DNA of 64,000 nt from an uncultured Prevotellaceae bacterium (GTDB lineage Bacteria > Bacteroidota > Bacteroidia > Bacteroidales > Bacteroidaceae). The notes beneath the pieces are model-generated. The model was given only the letters and a program-made list of their open reading frames with translations. It was not told the origin of the DNA and made no database searches. Shown here in pieces: positions 25,412-33,958 of this stretch; the stretch's first letter is position 1; each line of letters opens with the position of its first letter. A program made the position numbers and the translations under genes. Where the stretch lies: positions 1-64,000 of the forward strand of contig CAMVPA010000012.1 in NCBI GenBank assembly GCA_947169245.1, written 5' to 3'.

Positions 25412-27082
25412 ATGAGAAAAGCCATTGCTTTATCATTCATTATTTGTACATTTTCCTTTAGCCCAGCAGGGGCGCAGTCGTGGGTGAAGAAAGCCACGAA
25501 GTCGGTATTCACCCTGAAGACCTTTGACGGACAGGGAACGCTCTTGTCGAGCAGCAACGGGTTCTTCACCACTGCCGACGGCGTTGCCGTCAGCAGCTTC
25601 AGTCCGTTCCGCGGCGCATCAAGTGCCGTCGTCATCGATGCCCAGGGAAAGGAGTGGCCTGTGGAGAAGATTCTTGGCGCCAACGACACCTACGACGTTG
25701 CCAAGTTCCGTGTTGCCACGAAGAAGACGACACCGCTGACCATTGCTACCGGCAAGGCTGACGAGGGTTCGCAAGTGTGGCTGCTGCCCTACCGCGAGAC
25801 GAAGCAGTGTCCTGAGGGGACAGTACGCAAGACCGAGACCTTCGCAGGCGACTACGGTTACTACACCGTTGCACTGGCCATGGGCGACGATGCTGTAGGC
25901 TGTCCGCTGCTGAATGGCGACGGCGAAGTGGTGGGGCTCATGCAACAGCCCGCCAGCATCACCGACACGCTGACATACGCCGTCAGTGCCCGCTTTGCCG
26001 ACTCACTGCGCATCAGCGGGTTAAGTCTCAATGACGCCGTGCTGCTCAGTACGGCTATCAAGAAAGCTCTGCCCGAGACCCTTGAACAGGCCCAGCTTAT
26101 GCTCTTCCTGGCCTCCGGCAGTAATGACTCCACACGGTTTGCCGGACTCATTGAAGATTTCATCACCCAGTATCCCGCCGAGCCCGACGGCTACGTCTAT
26201 CGCGCCCAGCTACTTGCAGGTGCCCAGCAATTCGACGAATCCTCGCGCAACATGGAGCAGGCCATCAAAGTGTCGCAGAAGAAAGACGAGACACACTACA
26301 CCTATTCCAAACTGATTTACCAGAAAGAAATCTACCTGCCGGATGTTGCTTACGAAGGCTGGTCGCTTGACAAGGCGCTCGATGAGGCCCGTGAAGCAGA
26401 ACGGCTGAACCCGCTTGACGTGTACCGTCATCAGCAGGCTGTCATTCTCTTTGCACAGAAGAAATACCAGGAGTCTTATGATGTCTATACGACCCTCTTC
26501 AACGGCGACCTCCGCTCGGCCGACCTCTTCTTCGAAGCGTCGCGCTGTCAGCAGCAGTTAGGCGACAGTACCGCCGTGCTGGCATTACTCGACTCGTGCG
26601 TCGCTATGTTCCAGAAACCATACTTGAAAGAAGCTGCGCCCTATCTGCTGATGCGCGCCAACACCCTGAAAGACTACGGGCGTTACCGCCAGGCCGTCAG
26701 CGACCTGAATGAGTACGAGCAACTGATGGCGGCATCAGTGACCGACCAGTTCTATTATCTGCGCTTTCAGGCCAGTCTCAGCGGACGTCAATACCAACAG
26801 GCTCTGAACGACATCGACCGCGCCATTACCATGAGTCCACGCAACGACCTCTACTACTCCGAGAAGGCTTCACTACAGGTACGCGTCGGACTCTACGACG
26901 AAGCCATCGAGACTGCACGCCAGTGCATCGACATAGCACCGGATCATAGCGACGGTTACTTGTTCCTCGGACTGTCACAGTGCCTGAAAGGCCAGAAGAC
27001 CGAGGGTGTCAAGAACCTGCAGAAAGCCAAGGAGCTGGGCGATGCCCAGGCCGATGACTTGATAGAAAAGTACGGGAAATAA
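25412..27082 (+). CDS. Secreted trypsin-fold pseudoprotease with TPR repeats
   Basis: About 556 residues from ATG 25412, chosen because a clean signal peptide (RKAIALSF...SPAGAQ) begins there; an ATG ten codons upstream at 25382 is possible. Residues ~25-185 resemble an S1C/trypsin-like serine protease domain (GQGTLLSSSNGFFTTADG, YDVAKFRV). The Ser-motif position reads DDAVGCPLLNGDGEVVGL, with Val where the catalytic Ser would be, and the His motif is lost, so it is probably inactive. The C-terminal ~330 residues are TPR-like helical pairs. It follows recN by ~50 bp, probably periplasmic. Partner proteins unknown. Confidence 0.75.
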   Translation: MRKAIALSFIICTFSFSPAGAQSWVKKATKSVFTLKTFDGQGTLLSSSNGFFTTADGVAVSSFSPFRGASSAVVIDAQGKEWPVEKILGANDTYDVAKFRVATKKTTPLTIATGKADEGSQVWLLPYRETKQCPEGTVRKTETFAGDYGYYTVALAMGDDAVGCPLLNGDGEVVGLMQQPASITDTLTYAVSARFADSLRISGLSLNDAVLLSTAIKKALPETLEQAQLMLFLASGSNDSTRFAGLIEDFITQYPAEPDGYVYRAQLLAGAQQFDESSRNMEQAIKVSQKKDETHYTYSKLIYQKEIYLPDVAYEGWSLDKALDEAREAERLNPLDVYRHQQAVILFAQKKYQESYDVYTTLFNGDLRSADLFFEASRCQQQLGDSTAVLALLDSCVAMFQKPYLKEAAPYLLMRANTLKDYGRYRQAVSDLNEYEQLMAASVTDQFYYLRFQASLSGRQYQQALNDIDRAITMSPRNDLYYSEKASLQVRVGLYDEAIETARQCIDIAPDHSDGYLFLGLSQCLKGQKTEGVKNLQKAKELGDAQADDLIEKYGK

Positions 27083-27133
27083 TCCTATAAGCCGAGTGGC
27101 CAACAGGCAAGTTTCAGCAAACAGGCAAACAGC

Positions 27134-27403
27134 CTACTCGCAGACCCCCTCCTGCTGCCACTGTGCCACCAACTCCGTAACGTCAGCCTGAGCATCGGCT
27201 GGCGTGATTTCGTATTCGTCGCACAGTGCCTTGGCAAGCGACTCCACGGTGAAGTCGCCCTGGCGACGTGCCTCCTCCCAAAGCCATGCGGCCGAGTCGC
27301 TGAGACTCAGCACGCGGTTGAAGTCGATGTTCGCCAGTCCTTGTGCCAGCACTATCTTCTTGCCGCAGAGGTCATAAACAACAAATCCTTCTTTCAGTCT
27401 CAT
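27134..27403 (-). CDS. PqqD-family peptide-binding (RRE-type) protein
   Basis: 89 residues matching the PqqD fold: N-terminal beta-strands (GFVVYDLCGKKIVLAQG), the NRVLSLSDSAAWLWE segment, then helices with LAKALCDEYEITPADAQADV and a final LVAQWQQEGV. PqqD-like domains bind leader peptides and present them to modifying enzymes in RiPP pathways. Last gene of the cassette, 1 nt after the nucleotidyltransferase stop. No radical SAM enzyme, peptidase or cyclase is next to it. Confidence 0.85.
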   Translation of the reverse strand: MRLKEGFVVYDLCGKKIVLAQGLANIDFNRVLSLSDSAAWLWEEARRQGDFTVESLAKALCDEYEITPADAQADVTELVAQWQQEGVCE

Positions 27404-27404
27404 C

Positions 27405-28631
27405 TTACGGATTCTCCTTTCTATTTCGTTTCTTTACTATCATTTTGTTCTCTTCATCAAGTGCTTCCCTGACCATTCTTGCTTCTCTCTCCTTAACCCA
27501 CTTATAATAGTGACCGTGGAGACGCAATGAACGGCGACGGATACGCTCAGGAATAGACGAAACCAGATCGACTAGCAAGTCCCAATCGAAGCGAAGAAAG
27601 CTAACGCTCTCCGAAGGGTTGAACATCATCAGCTGCCAATGATGACGGCGTTGTTCAACAAACGACTGCCACGAAGTACGATGCTTATCGTGCAATGACG
27701 GAACGACCTGAAGTCCGAAGTTGCCACCATCGATGATACGGTCGAGCATCCACTTGCCACGTCGGTGATTAGGACGCGTGAGCATCTGTTTAGGCTCTAG
27801 ATGTAGCGTTTCGCCCAATACCCACATCAACGCTCCACCGACATGGTGAAGTCCCATCCGCTTCAAGTTATCGGCTACCAACTGACGTTCCTCAATTGAC
27901 GCTGACCGCAACAGCATATAGTAGTCGGTGACCTGACGCATACCTAGTCCTTCAAGCAATAGATGTACGCTGATATGAGAAAGCTGCATCATCATAGCGA
28001 AGGGCAGAGAAGGAGTGCGGAAACCCTCGGGACACATCTCGGTGCCTTGTTCAAGCTGGGCCGTTAACCATGCCTGCAGACGGGCATTTGTACGGCGATT
28101 GAAGTTGCCGTGCGACGGACGATTATGTACCTCAACGGGCACCTTAGCGGCGCTGCCGGCCAAGTGAATGTGATGCGCTTGATCGGTATCAGCGCCTTCC
28201 ATCATACCCAGACCGTCGAGCATCTCCTCCACAGACTGGCGACCGCCATCCACCCAGATGTCGATGTCGCCGGGCTGACGGCTCTGAGGGTCGGGATAGA
28301 GACGGGCGTTGGCCTGTCCCTTGAGAATGGCGGTGTGGTGTCCGCGACTCTCGAAGAGCTCTGTCAGACGTGCCGCCTCACTGTTGAACAGCTCGTTCAG
28401 GCCGTTCAGTGTCTCCCGGTTACGTGCCCACTTCATGGCGATGGGCAGCGGCGGTGCCGCTGAGGCATCAAGCCTGCGCACGCCGTCGTACAATACGCCG
28501 CGCATGGCCTGCCGTTTCGCCTCCTCATAGAGCTGCTGCCACTGTTCCGCCGTCAGCCGACTGTCGAACTGCTTATCAACACCTATCGAGAAGCGGAGCA
28601 ACGCAAAAAGGTGCGGGTAGATAGCCCGCAC
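27405..28631 (-). CDS. Nucleotidyltransferase-fold protein (PF14907-like)
   Basis: About 408 residues from GTG 28631; a TTG at 28667 is the other option, giving 420. Longer starts would overlap the peptide gene just upstream. The segment HTAILKGQANARLYP followed by RQPGDIDIWVD (Gly and DxD) fits the uncharacterised nucleotidyltransferase family often found beside PqqD-like genes in Bacteroidota. HIHLAGSAAKVPVEVHNRPS continues the fold; the rest is helical and basic. Substrate is unknown; its placement between a short peptide gene and a PqqD gene suggests it acts on that peptide. Confidence 0.8.
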   Translation of the reverse strand: MRAIYPHLFALLRFSIGVDKQFDSRLTAEQWQQLYEEAKRQAMRGVLYDGVRRLDASAAPPLPIAMKWARNRETLNGLNELFNSEAARLTELFESRGHHTAILKGQANARLYPDPQSRQPGDIDIWVDGGRQSVEEMLDGLGMMEGADTDQAHHIHLAGSAAKVPVEVHNRPSHGNFNRRTNARLQAWLTAQLEQGTEMCPEGFRTPSLPFAMMMQLSHISVHLLLEGLGMRQVTDYYMLLRSASIEERQLVADNLKRMGLHHVGGALMWVLGETLHLEPKQMLTRPNHRRGKWMLDRIIDGGNFGLQVVPSLHDKHRTSWQSFVEQRRHHWQLMMFNPSESVSFLRFDWDLLVDLVSSIPERIRRRSLRLHGHYYKWVKEREARMVREALDEENKMIVKKRNRKENP

Positions 28632-28659
28632 CTCATGGTCTGTATTTGATAGCCTCTTC

Positions 28660-28800
28660 TTATGCAAATCTGCTGGGGTTTGTATCGAGACGAATGTAGC
28701 CAAATTCGCCTTCCCATTCTTCTTCGCTTGCGGCAAGCAGGTGCTTCTCAGTCTCCATTGTGACAACGTCCATCGTTGCCTTTGTATAAAACTTCTTCAT
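28660..28800 (-). CDS. Candidate RiPP precursor peptide (46 aa)
   Basis: A 46-codon ORF starting MKKFYTKATMDVVTMETEK. Residues 1-25 follow a pattern I associate with many short Bacteroidota peptides: MKK-aromatic, then VV-x-ME-x-E, then LLAAS at 21-25. An acidic EEEWE stretch is followed by a 16-residue tail, 31-46, beginning GEFGYIRLD. An AAGGAG-type ribosome site 9 nt before the ATG is unusually good for this phylum. It sits 24 nt after a secreted-protein gene and just before the nucleotidyltransferase and PqqD genes. Gly31 and Asp39 are spaced as in lasso-peptide rings, but no cyclase is present. Function inferred from context only. Confidence 0.6.
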   Translation of the reverse strand: MKKFYTKATMDVVTMETEKHLLAASEEEWEGEFGYIRLDTNPSRFA

Positions 28801-28824
28801 AGTTTTGTTCTCCTTTCCGTTATC

Positions 28825-30126
28825 TTATTTAACAATCAGTTTCTTGCCATTGTTCATGTAAACACCAGCCTTGGCGGGCTTGCTGCTATAGCGGCGACCC
28901 TGCAGGTCGAACCAGACGTTGTCATTGACAACAGTCTTCACAGCGTTGAGTTTCGTCACGCTACCGTTCTTGTTGACAAGGCGTACGATAACGCGGTCGG
29001 GAGCAGAGATAGGCTGACGGGCTTCACCGCGAGCGCTTGGGAGGTTGTTAAGTGCCAGATAAGCGCGGAAGATGGGGAAATAAGCAGCTCCAGCGGCACG
29101 TACGAACTGACCTGCCTCCACTGTTTCGTTAGTGAAGTCGATTTCAGTGCCTTCGCCAGTTGACTCGTCAGTATTGAAAGCGGAAACAAAGCCATAGAAA
29201 GCCATGGTCTCGTCTTCAATATCAGCAAAGTTAACACGGTCATATGTACCAGCCATACTCCACATCTCGTCATTGCTCGATACTACTTCATAAGGCAAGC
29301 CTATACCTGAATCCTTGTTATAATCATCTACAGCTAAGCTTGAGAAAACAGGATTCCCGATAGTACCATAGAAGAACACCTTACCATCCTCAGCAGGCAT
29401 GAACAGGTAGGGATAGCCTGCCTCTGTATCCTCAACATCAACCAAGTTTCCGTCAGAGACATCACTCATTGTGGCAACCCATTCACCTTCTTCCTCATCG
29501 TAGGTCACGTCAGTCAACTGATAGAGACTTCCACTGGTGTAGGTATCAATATGGAAGGGCAAGAACAACGTGGCTGCAACGTTCTTCTTGAAGTCGCGGG
29601 AGTGATACACGTCAACTTCCTCCCGACCACCATAGGTAGCGGCAATACCCTCAAGCTGAGCGCGGGTATTCAGTTCAACAGGAATGTTGTTATAATAATA
29701 AAACTTAAAACTGCTGAATTGAGGTGTCGTATAATCACACGTGAGAACGAAATCCTCATCGTTCTTAATGCCAGTGATTGTTACTGTAGTCTTACGATTT
29801 TCCCGGGTAAAAGTTACAGTTCCCGATGACACATGGATATAGTCTTCCGTAATATATGGCAGACCATTACTATACGTGGATACGATCTCTATAGACGTAA
29901 TCCAACGCTCAGCGTTGAGCTTGGAGACCACGATACCTGTATGGGCATTAATACCATTTTTATTAGAAATGCGATTGTCACCATCACGTTGTGCAATCTG
30001 GAAATTGGCATTAGAATAAGAATACTTATTATTCGTTACCGTTTTAATGGTTTGAGTCGTAATAGCCCACGCCCCAGTCACACAAAGGCTGAGCAAAACA
30101 AGGATTGAAAGTAATTTTTGTTTCAT
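28825..30126 (-). CDS. Secreted protein with T9SS-like C-terminal segment
   Basis: 433 residues. Signal peptide KQKLLSILVLLSLCVTGAWA; a beta-rich body with no recognised catalytic domain; and a C-terminus NDNVWFDLQGRRY...AGVYMNNGKKLIVK that resembles the sorting domain of type IX secretion substrates, very common in Prevotella. It probably ends up outside the cell or on the surface. No terminator is seen in the 24 nt before the short peptide gene, so it may be the first gene of the peptide-nucleotidyltransferase-PqqD operon. Codon use is less GC-rich than its neighbours. Confidence 0.75.
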   Translation of the reverse strand: MKQKLLSILVLLSLCVTGAWAITTQTIKTVTNNKYSYSNANFQIAQRDGDNRISNKNGINAHTGIVVSKLNAERWITSIEIVSTYSNGLPYITEDYIHVSSGTVTFTRENRKTTVTITGIKNDEDFVLTCDYTTPQFSSFKFYYYNNIPVELNTRAQLEGIAATYGGREEVDVYHSRDFKKNVAATLFLPFHIDTYTSGSLYQLTDVTYDEEEGEWVATMSDVSDGNLVDVEDTEAGYPYLFMPAEDGKVFFYGTIGNPVFSSLAVDDYNKDSGIGLPYEVVSSNDEMWSMAGTYDRVNFADIEDETMAFYGFVSAFNTDESTGEGTEIDFTNETVEAGQFVRAAGAAYFPIFRAYLALNNLPSARGEARQPISAPDRVIVRLVNKNGSVTKLNAVKTVVNDNVWFDLQGRRYSSKPAKAGVYMNNGKKLIVK

Positions 30127-30222
30127 CGTTGTTTGATTTTTAATTGTTATTTTTTTTTCTTTATATACGTCGCAAGCACCGCAGCAGACCGCGGTTTGTC
30201 ACTTTTAACACATTTTACGCCG

Positions 30223-30230
30223 CAAAGATA
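30223..30230 (-). promoter_or_regulatory. -7 box of the secreted protein / peptide operon
   Basis: Minus-strand TATCTTTG; predicted leader ~95 nt. No clear -33 match. Confidence 0.55.
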
Positions 30231-30330
30231 CGAAAAAAAGATGAAACCACATCACATTTTAACCATTTTTTTTGCTGTTAGCACGAAAAAAAATCATTTC
30301 GTCATGAAAAGGCCTTGTTTTGTCATAAAA

Positions 30331-31857
30331 TCAGAAGGGCATCGGACTGCCGGACGGGTCGTACTGTCCTTGGTCGAAGGGCATCGGACTGTTGTCTTTG
30401 CCATTAATCTGCGAACCGATGAACTCGCCCTCGTTGGAGGCGGCACGGCGGGCCACTCTGGAGTCGTCTGGATTCTCAAAACGCGTGAATTCACCGCGGA
30501 AAGTGAGCAGGACATCGCCGGTGGCACCCTTACGGTGCTTGGCAATGATGATCTGTGCCTTGCCATGCAGGTCGTTGCCCTTATCGTCCTGATAGAGACC
30601 GTAATATTCGGGGCGGTGGACAAAGAGCACCATGTCGGCATCCTGCTCGATGGCACCCGACTCACGCAGGTCGCTCAGCTGCGGCCGCTTACCCTCCAGA
30701 CCCTCGCGGCTCTCCACGCCGCGGTTCAACTGCGACAGTGCCAGAATGGGAATGTCGAGTTCCTTGGCCAGTCCTTTCAACGAGCGGCTGATGGTCGACA
30801 CTTCCTCCTGACGTGAAGAGAAGCGCATGCCGTTGGCGTTCATCAGCTGCAGGTAGTCAATCATGATGATCTTCACACCATGTTCACGCACCAGTCGGCG
30901 CGCCTTCGTACGCAGCTCGAAGACCGAGAGGCCTGGGGTGTCGTCGACGTAGAGAGGTGCTCCCAGCAGCTTGGTCACGCTCTTGTCCAGCCGCTCCCAC
31001 TCGTCGGGATGCAGCTGTCCGTTCAGGATCTTCGAGCCCTGAATCTCGCAGACGTTGGAAATCAGGCGGTTAACGAGCTGGACGTTCGACATCTCAAGCG
31101 AGAAGAACGCCATGGGCACCTGGTAGTCGGCAGCGATGTTCTTGGCCATCGACAGGGCAAACGACGTCTTACCCATGGCCGGACGTCCGGCAATGATGAC
31201 GAGGTCGGAGGCCTGCCATCCGCTGGTGATGTCGTCAAGCTTATGGTAGCCCGTAGGCACACCCGTCAGTCCGTCTTTGTTTTTAGCCGCTTTCTGAATG
31301 ACGTCAAGAGCGTTCTTGATGACGGGGTCTATCTGGGTGTAGTCCTTCTTCATGTTCTTCTGCGAGAGCTCGAAGAGGGCTCCCTCGGCATGCTGCATCA
31401 GCTCGTCGACATCGATGGTCTCGTCAAAAGCCTTCGTCTCAATGTCGCTGGCAAAGCCTATGAGCTGACGGGCCAGCGACTTCTGGGCCACGATGTGGGC
31501 ATGGTACTCGATATGTGCCGAGGAGACCACCTGTGAGCTCAGTTCAGCGATGTAGGCCGGCCCGCCTATCAGGTCGAGGTCGCCCTGCCGTGCCAGCTGG
31601 TCGGCTACGGTCATGATGTCGATGGGCTTCTCGGCCATGCTCAGTTCGCGGATGGCAGAGTAAACCTTCTGGTTACGGGGCTCGTAGAAGCTCTCGGGAT
31701 GGAGCAGTTCGCAGACGACGGCGTAGGCGTCCTTGTCAATCATGAGTGCGCCGAGCACGGCACGTTCGACGTCGGTAGCCTGTGGCTGCAGATGTCCGTA
31801 GGTATTGTCAATGGGTTGCGGCTGTCGCGGCCGTCTTGTAGTCTTCTGTTCCGGCAT
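30331..31857 (-). CDS. dnaB: Replicative DNA helicase
   Basis: 508 residues from ATG 31857. N-terminal primase-interacting domain (DVERAVLGALMIDKDAY), linker, then RecA-like ATPase: Walker A GRPAMGKTSFALS, FSLEMSN, Walker B IIMIDYLQLM and ALSQLNRGVE. The C-terminus is Gly/Pro/Asp-rich. The next upstream ATG at 31893 lies inside the rpsP terminator hairpin and is rejected. No inteins or insertions seen. Confidence 0.95.
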   Translation of the reverse strand: MPEQKTTRRPRQPQPIDNTYGHLQPQATDVERAVLGALMIDKDAYAVVCELLHPESFYEPRNQKVYSAIRELSMAEKPIDIMTVADQLARQGDLDLIGGPAYIAELSSQVVSSAHIEYHAHIVAQKSLARQLIGFASDIETKAFDETIDVDELMQHAEGALFELSQKNMKKDYTQIDPVIKNALDVIQKAAKNKDGLTGVPTGYHKLDDITSGWQASDLVIIAGRPAMGKTSFALSMAKNIAADYQVPMAFFSLEMSNVQLVNRLISNVCEIQGSKILNGQLHPDEWERLDKSVTKLLGAPLYVDDTPGLSVFELRTKARRLVREHGVKIIMIDYLQLMNANGMRFSSRQEEVSTISRSLKGLAKELDIPILALSQLNRGVESREGLEGKRPQLSDLRESGAIEQDADMVLFVHRPEYYGLYQDDKGNDLHGKAQIIIAKHRKGATGDVLLTFRGEFTRFENPDDSRVARRAASNEGEFIGSQINGKDNSPMPFDQGQYDPSGSPMPF

Positions 31858-31883
31858 GGTAGTGGTTGTTTCAGGATTTCGGG

Positions 31884-31922
31884 AAAAAAACATCGCACAC
31901 AGACCAAAACTGCATGCGATGT
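31884..31922 (-). terminator. Terminator of rpsP
   Basis: 8-bp arms ACATCGCA / TGCGATGT at 31890-31897 and 31915-31922, followed on the minus strand by seven T. Confidence 0.75.
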
Positions 31923-31962
31923 AGTGTACGCCATGCCACGAAGGGCATGTTTACTGCGAAGC

Positions 31963-32529
31963 TTATGCTTCTGCGGGAGCAGCCTCCTCTGCAGGAGCCT
32001 CAACGGGAGCCTCAGCAGCAGCGGCCTCAGCAGCCTTTGCAGCCTCTGCCTCTGCCTTGGCGGCAGCCTCGGCAGCCTTCTTGTCGGCCACCTTCTTAGC
32101 GATTTCCTCGTTGACCTTCTTCTCTGCGTCAAGAGCCTTGGCAGCGGCGTCCTTCTTAGCCTTTGCCTCGTCGGCAGCGACCTTCTCCAGACCCTTCTGC
32201 TTGTCAGCTTTCCATGCATCGAACTTCTTCTGAGCCGTAGCCTCGTCGAAAGCGCCCTTCTTCACGCCACCACGGAGGTGCTTCATCAGGTACACGCCCT
32301 CGCGGCTGAGGATGTTACGAACGGTGTCGGTGGGCTGTGCGCCAACCTCTACCCAATACAATGCACGGTCGAAATTCAAATCTACTGTGGCAGGATTGGT
32401 GTTGGGGTTGTACATACCAATCTTCTCAGTAAATCTACCATCACGTGGTGCACGAGCGTCGGCGATAACGATGCGGTAAACTGCATAGCCCTTACGGCCA
32501 CCGCGCTGCAATCTGATTTTTGTTGCCAT
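31963..32529 (-). CDS. rpsP: 30S ribosomal protein S16 with Ala-rich tail
   Basis: 188 residues. The first ~80 residues are canonical S16 ([46 protein letters not shown]). The remaining ~105 residues are Ala/Glu/Lys-rich, helical and end in [12 protein letters not shown]. Bacteroidota S16 proteins often carry such tails; this one more than doubles the protein. Single-gene unit; -7 box TACCTTTG at 32592-32599. Confidence 0.95.
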   Translation of the reverse strand: MATKIRLQRGGRKGYAVYRIVIADARAPRDGRFTEKIGMYNPNTNPATVDLNFDRALYWVEVGAQPTDTVRNILSREGVYLMKHLRGGVKKGAFDEATAQKKFDAWKADKQKGLEKVAADEAKAKKDAAAKALDAEKKVNEEIAKKVADKKAAEAAAKAEAEAAKAAEAAAAEAPVEAPAEEAAPAEA

Positions 32530-32591
32530 TTTGTTGTTGTTTTTGTTTAATGAGGTTTGAATTTGATGCTATCAACTCGTGAAAGCGGGTG

Positions 32592-32599
32592 CAAAGGTA
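32592..32599 (-). promoter_or_regulatory. -7 box of rpsP
   Basis: Minus-strand TACCTTTG. The region upstream where -33 is expected (~32620) is occupied by the heptamer array 32607-32634. Confidence 0.6.
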
Positions 32600-32606
32600 C
32601 AAAAAA

Positions 32607-32634
32607 AAGTGAAAAGTGGAAAGTGATAAGTGAA
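32607..32634. repeat. 7-bp tandem repeat (4 units, AAGTGAA type)
   Basis: Units at 32607, 32614, 32621 and 32628: AAGTGAA, AAGTGGA, AAGTGAT, AAGTGAA. Directly upstream of the rpsP -7 box. Confidence 0.85.
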
Positions 32635-32673
32635 AAATTTGCTGCCGTCCCCCCGTTTTTTACTTTTTTTATG

Positions 32674-32681
32674 TACTTTTG
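32674..32681 (+). promoter_or_regulatory. -7 box of the glycosyltransferase gene
   Basis: TACTTTTG, 8 nt before the ATG at 32689; the leader must be very short. Confidence 0.5.
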
Positions 32682-32688
32682 CGCCGTG

Positions 32689-33597
32689 ATGAAGCACGAA
32701 TTGTCTATTCTCATCCCCGTCTACAACGACGACTGCACCCGTCTCGCTGTCGAACTGGGCCGTCAGGCCGAGGCTATAGCCGGACTGGAGTACGAGATTC
32801 TTGTGTCCGACGACTGTTCGCCTGACCGTGACGCCGTAGCTCCGAACCGCAAGCTCAACGACCTGCCGCACTGCCGCTATATTGAGCAACCCCAGAACGT
32901 GGGCAGCGCCGCCAACCGCAACCTGCTGGCGCGTGAGAGCCGGTACGAGTGGCTGTTGTTCGTCGACTGCGACTTGGACGTCACCGGCAACGACTTCCTG
33001 CTGCGCTACCTGACTGATGACAGCGAGGCCGACGTGCTCATGGGCGGCATTGCCATCGGCGGCGACAAGCAAGAGCAGCGAACGAACCTGCGCTACCGTT
33101 ATGAGAAGCAGTGCGAGCCCCGGCATACTGCCACGGAGCGCTCTCTGCGCCCCTACCAGTCGTTCCGTTCGTGCAACTTCCTCATCCGTCGTGAGACCAT
33201 ACTCCGTTGTCCTTTCGACGAGCGTTTCCAGAAGAGCGGCTACGAGGATGTGCTGTTGGGCAAGCAGCTGAAGGCAGCCAAAGCCCTCACCTGCCATATC
33301 GACAACCCCGTCATGATGACCCACTACGAGACGAACCCCCTATATATAAATAAGGTGGAACGCAGTCTGCGCACGCTCTACGACTTCCGCGCCGAGCTCA
33401 GGGGCTACTCGCGGCTGCTGACGATGGCCGACGGCATCCACCTCAGCGTGGTTCGCCGACTGCTGGTGCTCAGCTTCCGACTGCTCGGCCCTATGGTGCG
33501 CCGTCAGCTCTGCGGCCGCCACCCCATCCTGCGGCTATTCCAGCCTTACCGCCTGGGATACTTTCTGTCAATTGAGAACGGACAACTAAATACTTAA
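32689..33597 (+). CDS. Family 2 glycosyltransferase
   Basis: 302 residues from ATG 32689. GT-A fold start HELSILIPVYNDDCTRL, SDDCSPD, the metal-binding FVDCDLDV motif (DxD) near 90, and KSGYEDVLLGKQL (catalytic ED) near 185. The C-terminal ~70 residues are basic and hydrophobic, possibly membrane-associated. Acceptor and donor are unknown. The longer frame from 32557 reads through the heptamer array and has no support. An AT-rich island at 33341-33360 in this GC-rich gene carries the 14-bp repeat. Confidence 0.85.
   Translation: MKHELSILIPVYNDDCTRLAVELGRQAEAIAGLEYEILVSDDCSPDRDAVAPNRKLNDLPHCRYIEQPQNVGSAANRNLLARESRYEWLLFVDCDLDVTGNDFLLRYLTDDSEADVLMGGIAIGGDKQEQRTNLRYRYEKQCEPRHTATERSLRPYQSFRSCNFLIRRETILRCPFDERFQKSGYEDVLLGKQLKAAKALTCHIDNPVMMTHYETNPLYINKVERSLRTLYDFRAELRGYSRLLTMADGIHLSVVRRLLVLSFRLLGPMVRRQLCGRHPILRLFQPYRLGYFLSIENGQLNT
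33347..33360. repeat. TAAATAAGGTGGAA repeat, copy 2
   Basis: Inside the glycosyltransferase gene, read as codons giving INKVE; the island TATATATAAATAAGG uses codons rare in this gene. Confidence 0.7.
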
Positions 33598-33602
33598 TAA
33601 CT

Positions 33603-33923
33603 ATGACACGAAGATTTGCTTTCAAGATGCAGCTCAAGCCGGGCTGCGAACAAGAGTACCAGCGGCGCCACGCTGCCATCTGGCCCGAGCTGGTCGAGAT
33701 GATACGCGAGCAGGGCGTCAGCAACTACAGCATATACTGGGACCGCGACACCAACATCCTCTTCGGCTACCAGGAGTGCTCCAAGGACGGTTCGTCGCAG
33801 GACACCAGCAATGTCGACCCCATTACCCAGCGTTGGTGGGACATGATGGCCGACATCATGGAGGTCAACCCCGACAACTCGCCCGTCACCATCCCCCTGC
33901 AAGAGGTTTTCCATCTGGACTGA
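33603..33923 (+). CDS. rhaM: L-rhamnose mutarotase
   Basis: 106 residues, typical for RhaM/DUF718. RRFAFKMQLKPGCEQEYQRRH (conserved His), IWPEL, YSIYWD and the WWDMMADIME helix are family signatures. It interconverts alpha and beta anomers of L-rhamnose. It lies 5 bp after the glycosyltransferase gene, which may point to rhamnose handling in glycans; no rhamnose catabolism genes (rhaA/B/D) are nearby. Confidence 0.9.
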   Translation: MTRRFAFKMQLKPGCEQEYQRRHAAIWPELVEMIREQGVSNYSIYWDRDTNILFGYQECSKDGSSQDTSNVDPITQRWWDMMADIMEVNPDNSPVTIPLQEVFHLD

Positions 33924-33958
33924 GCCATAATAGATAGCCAAACACGAAAAGAACCCGC

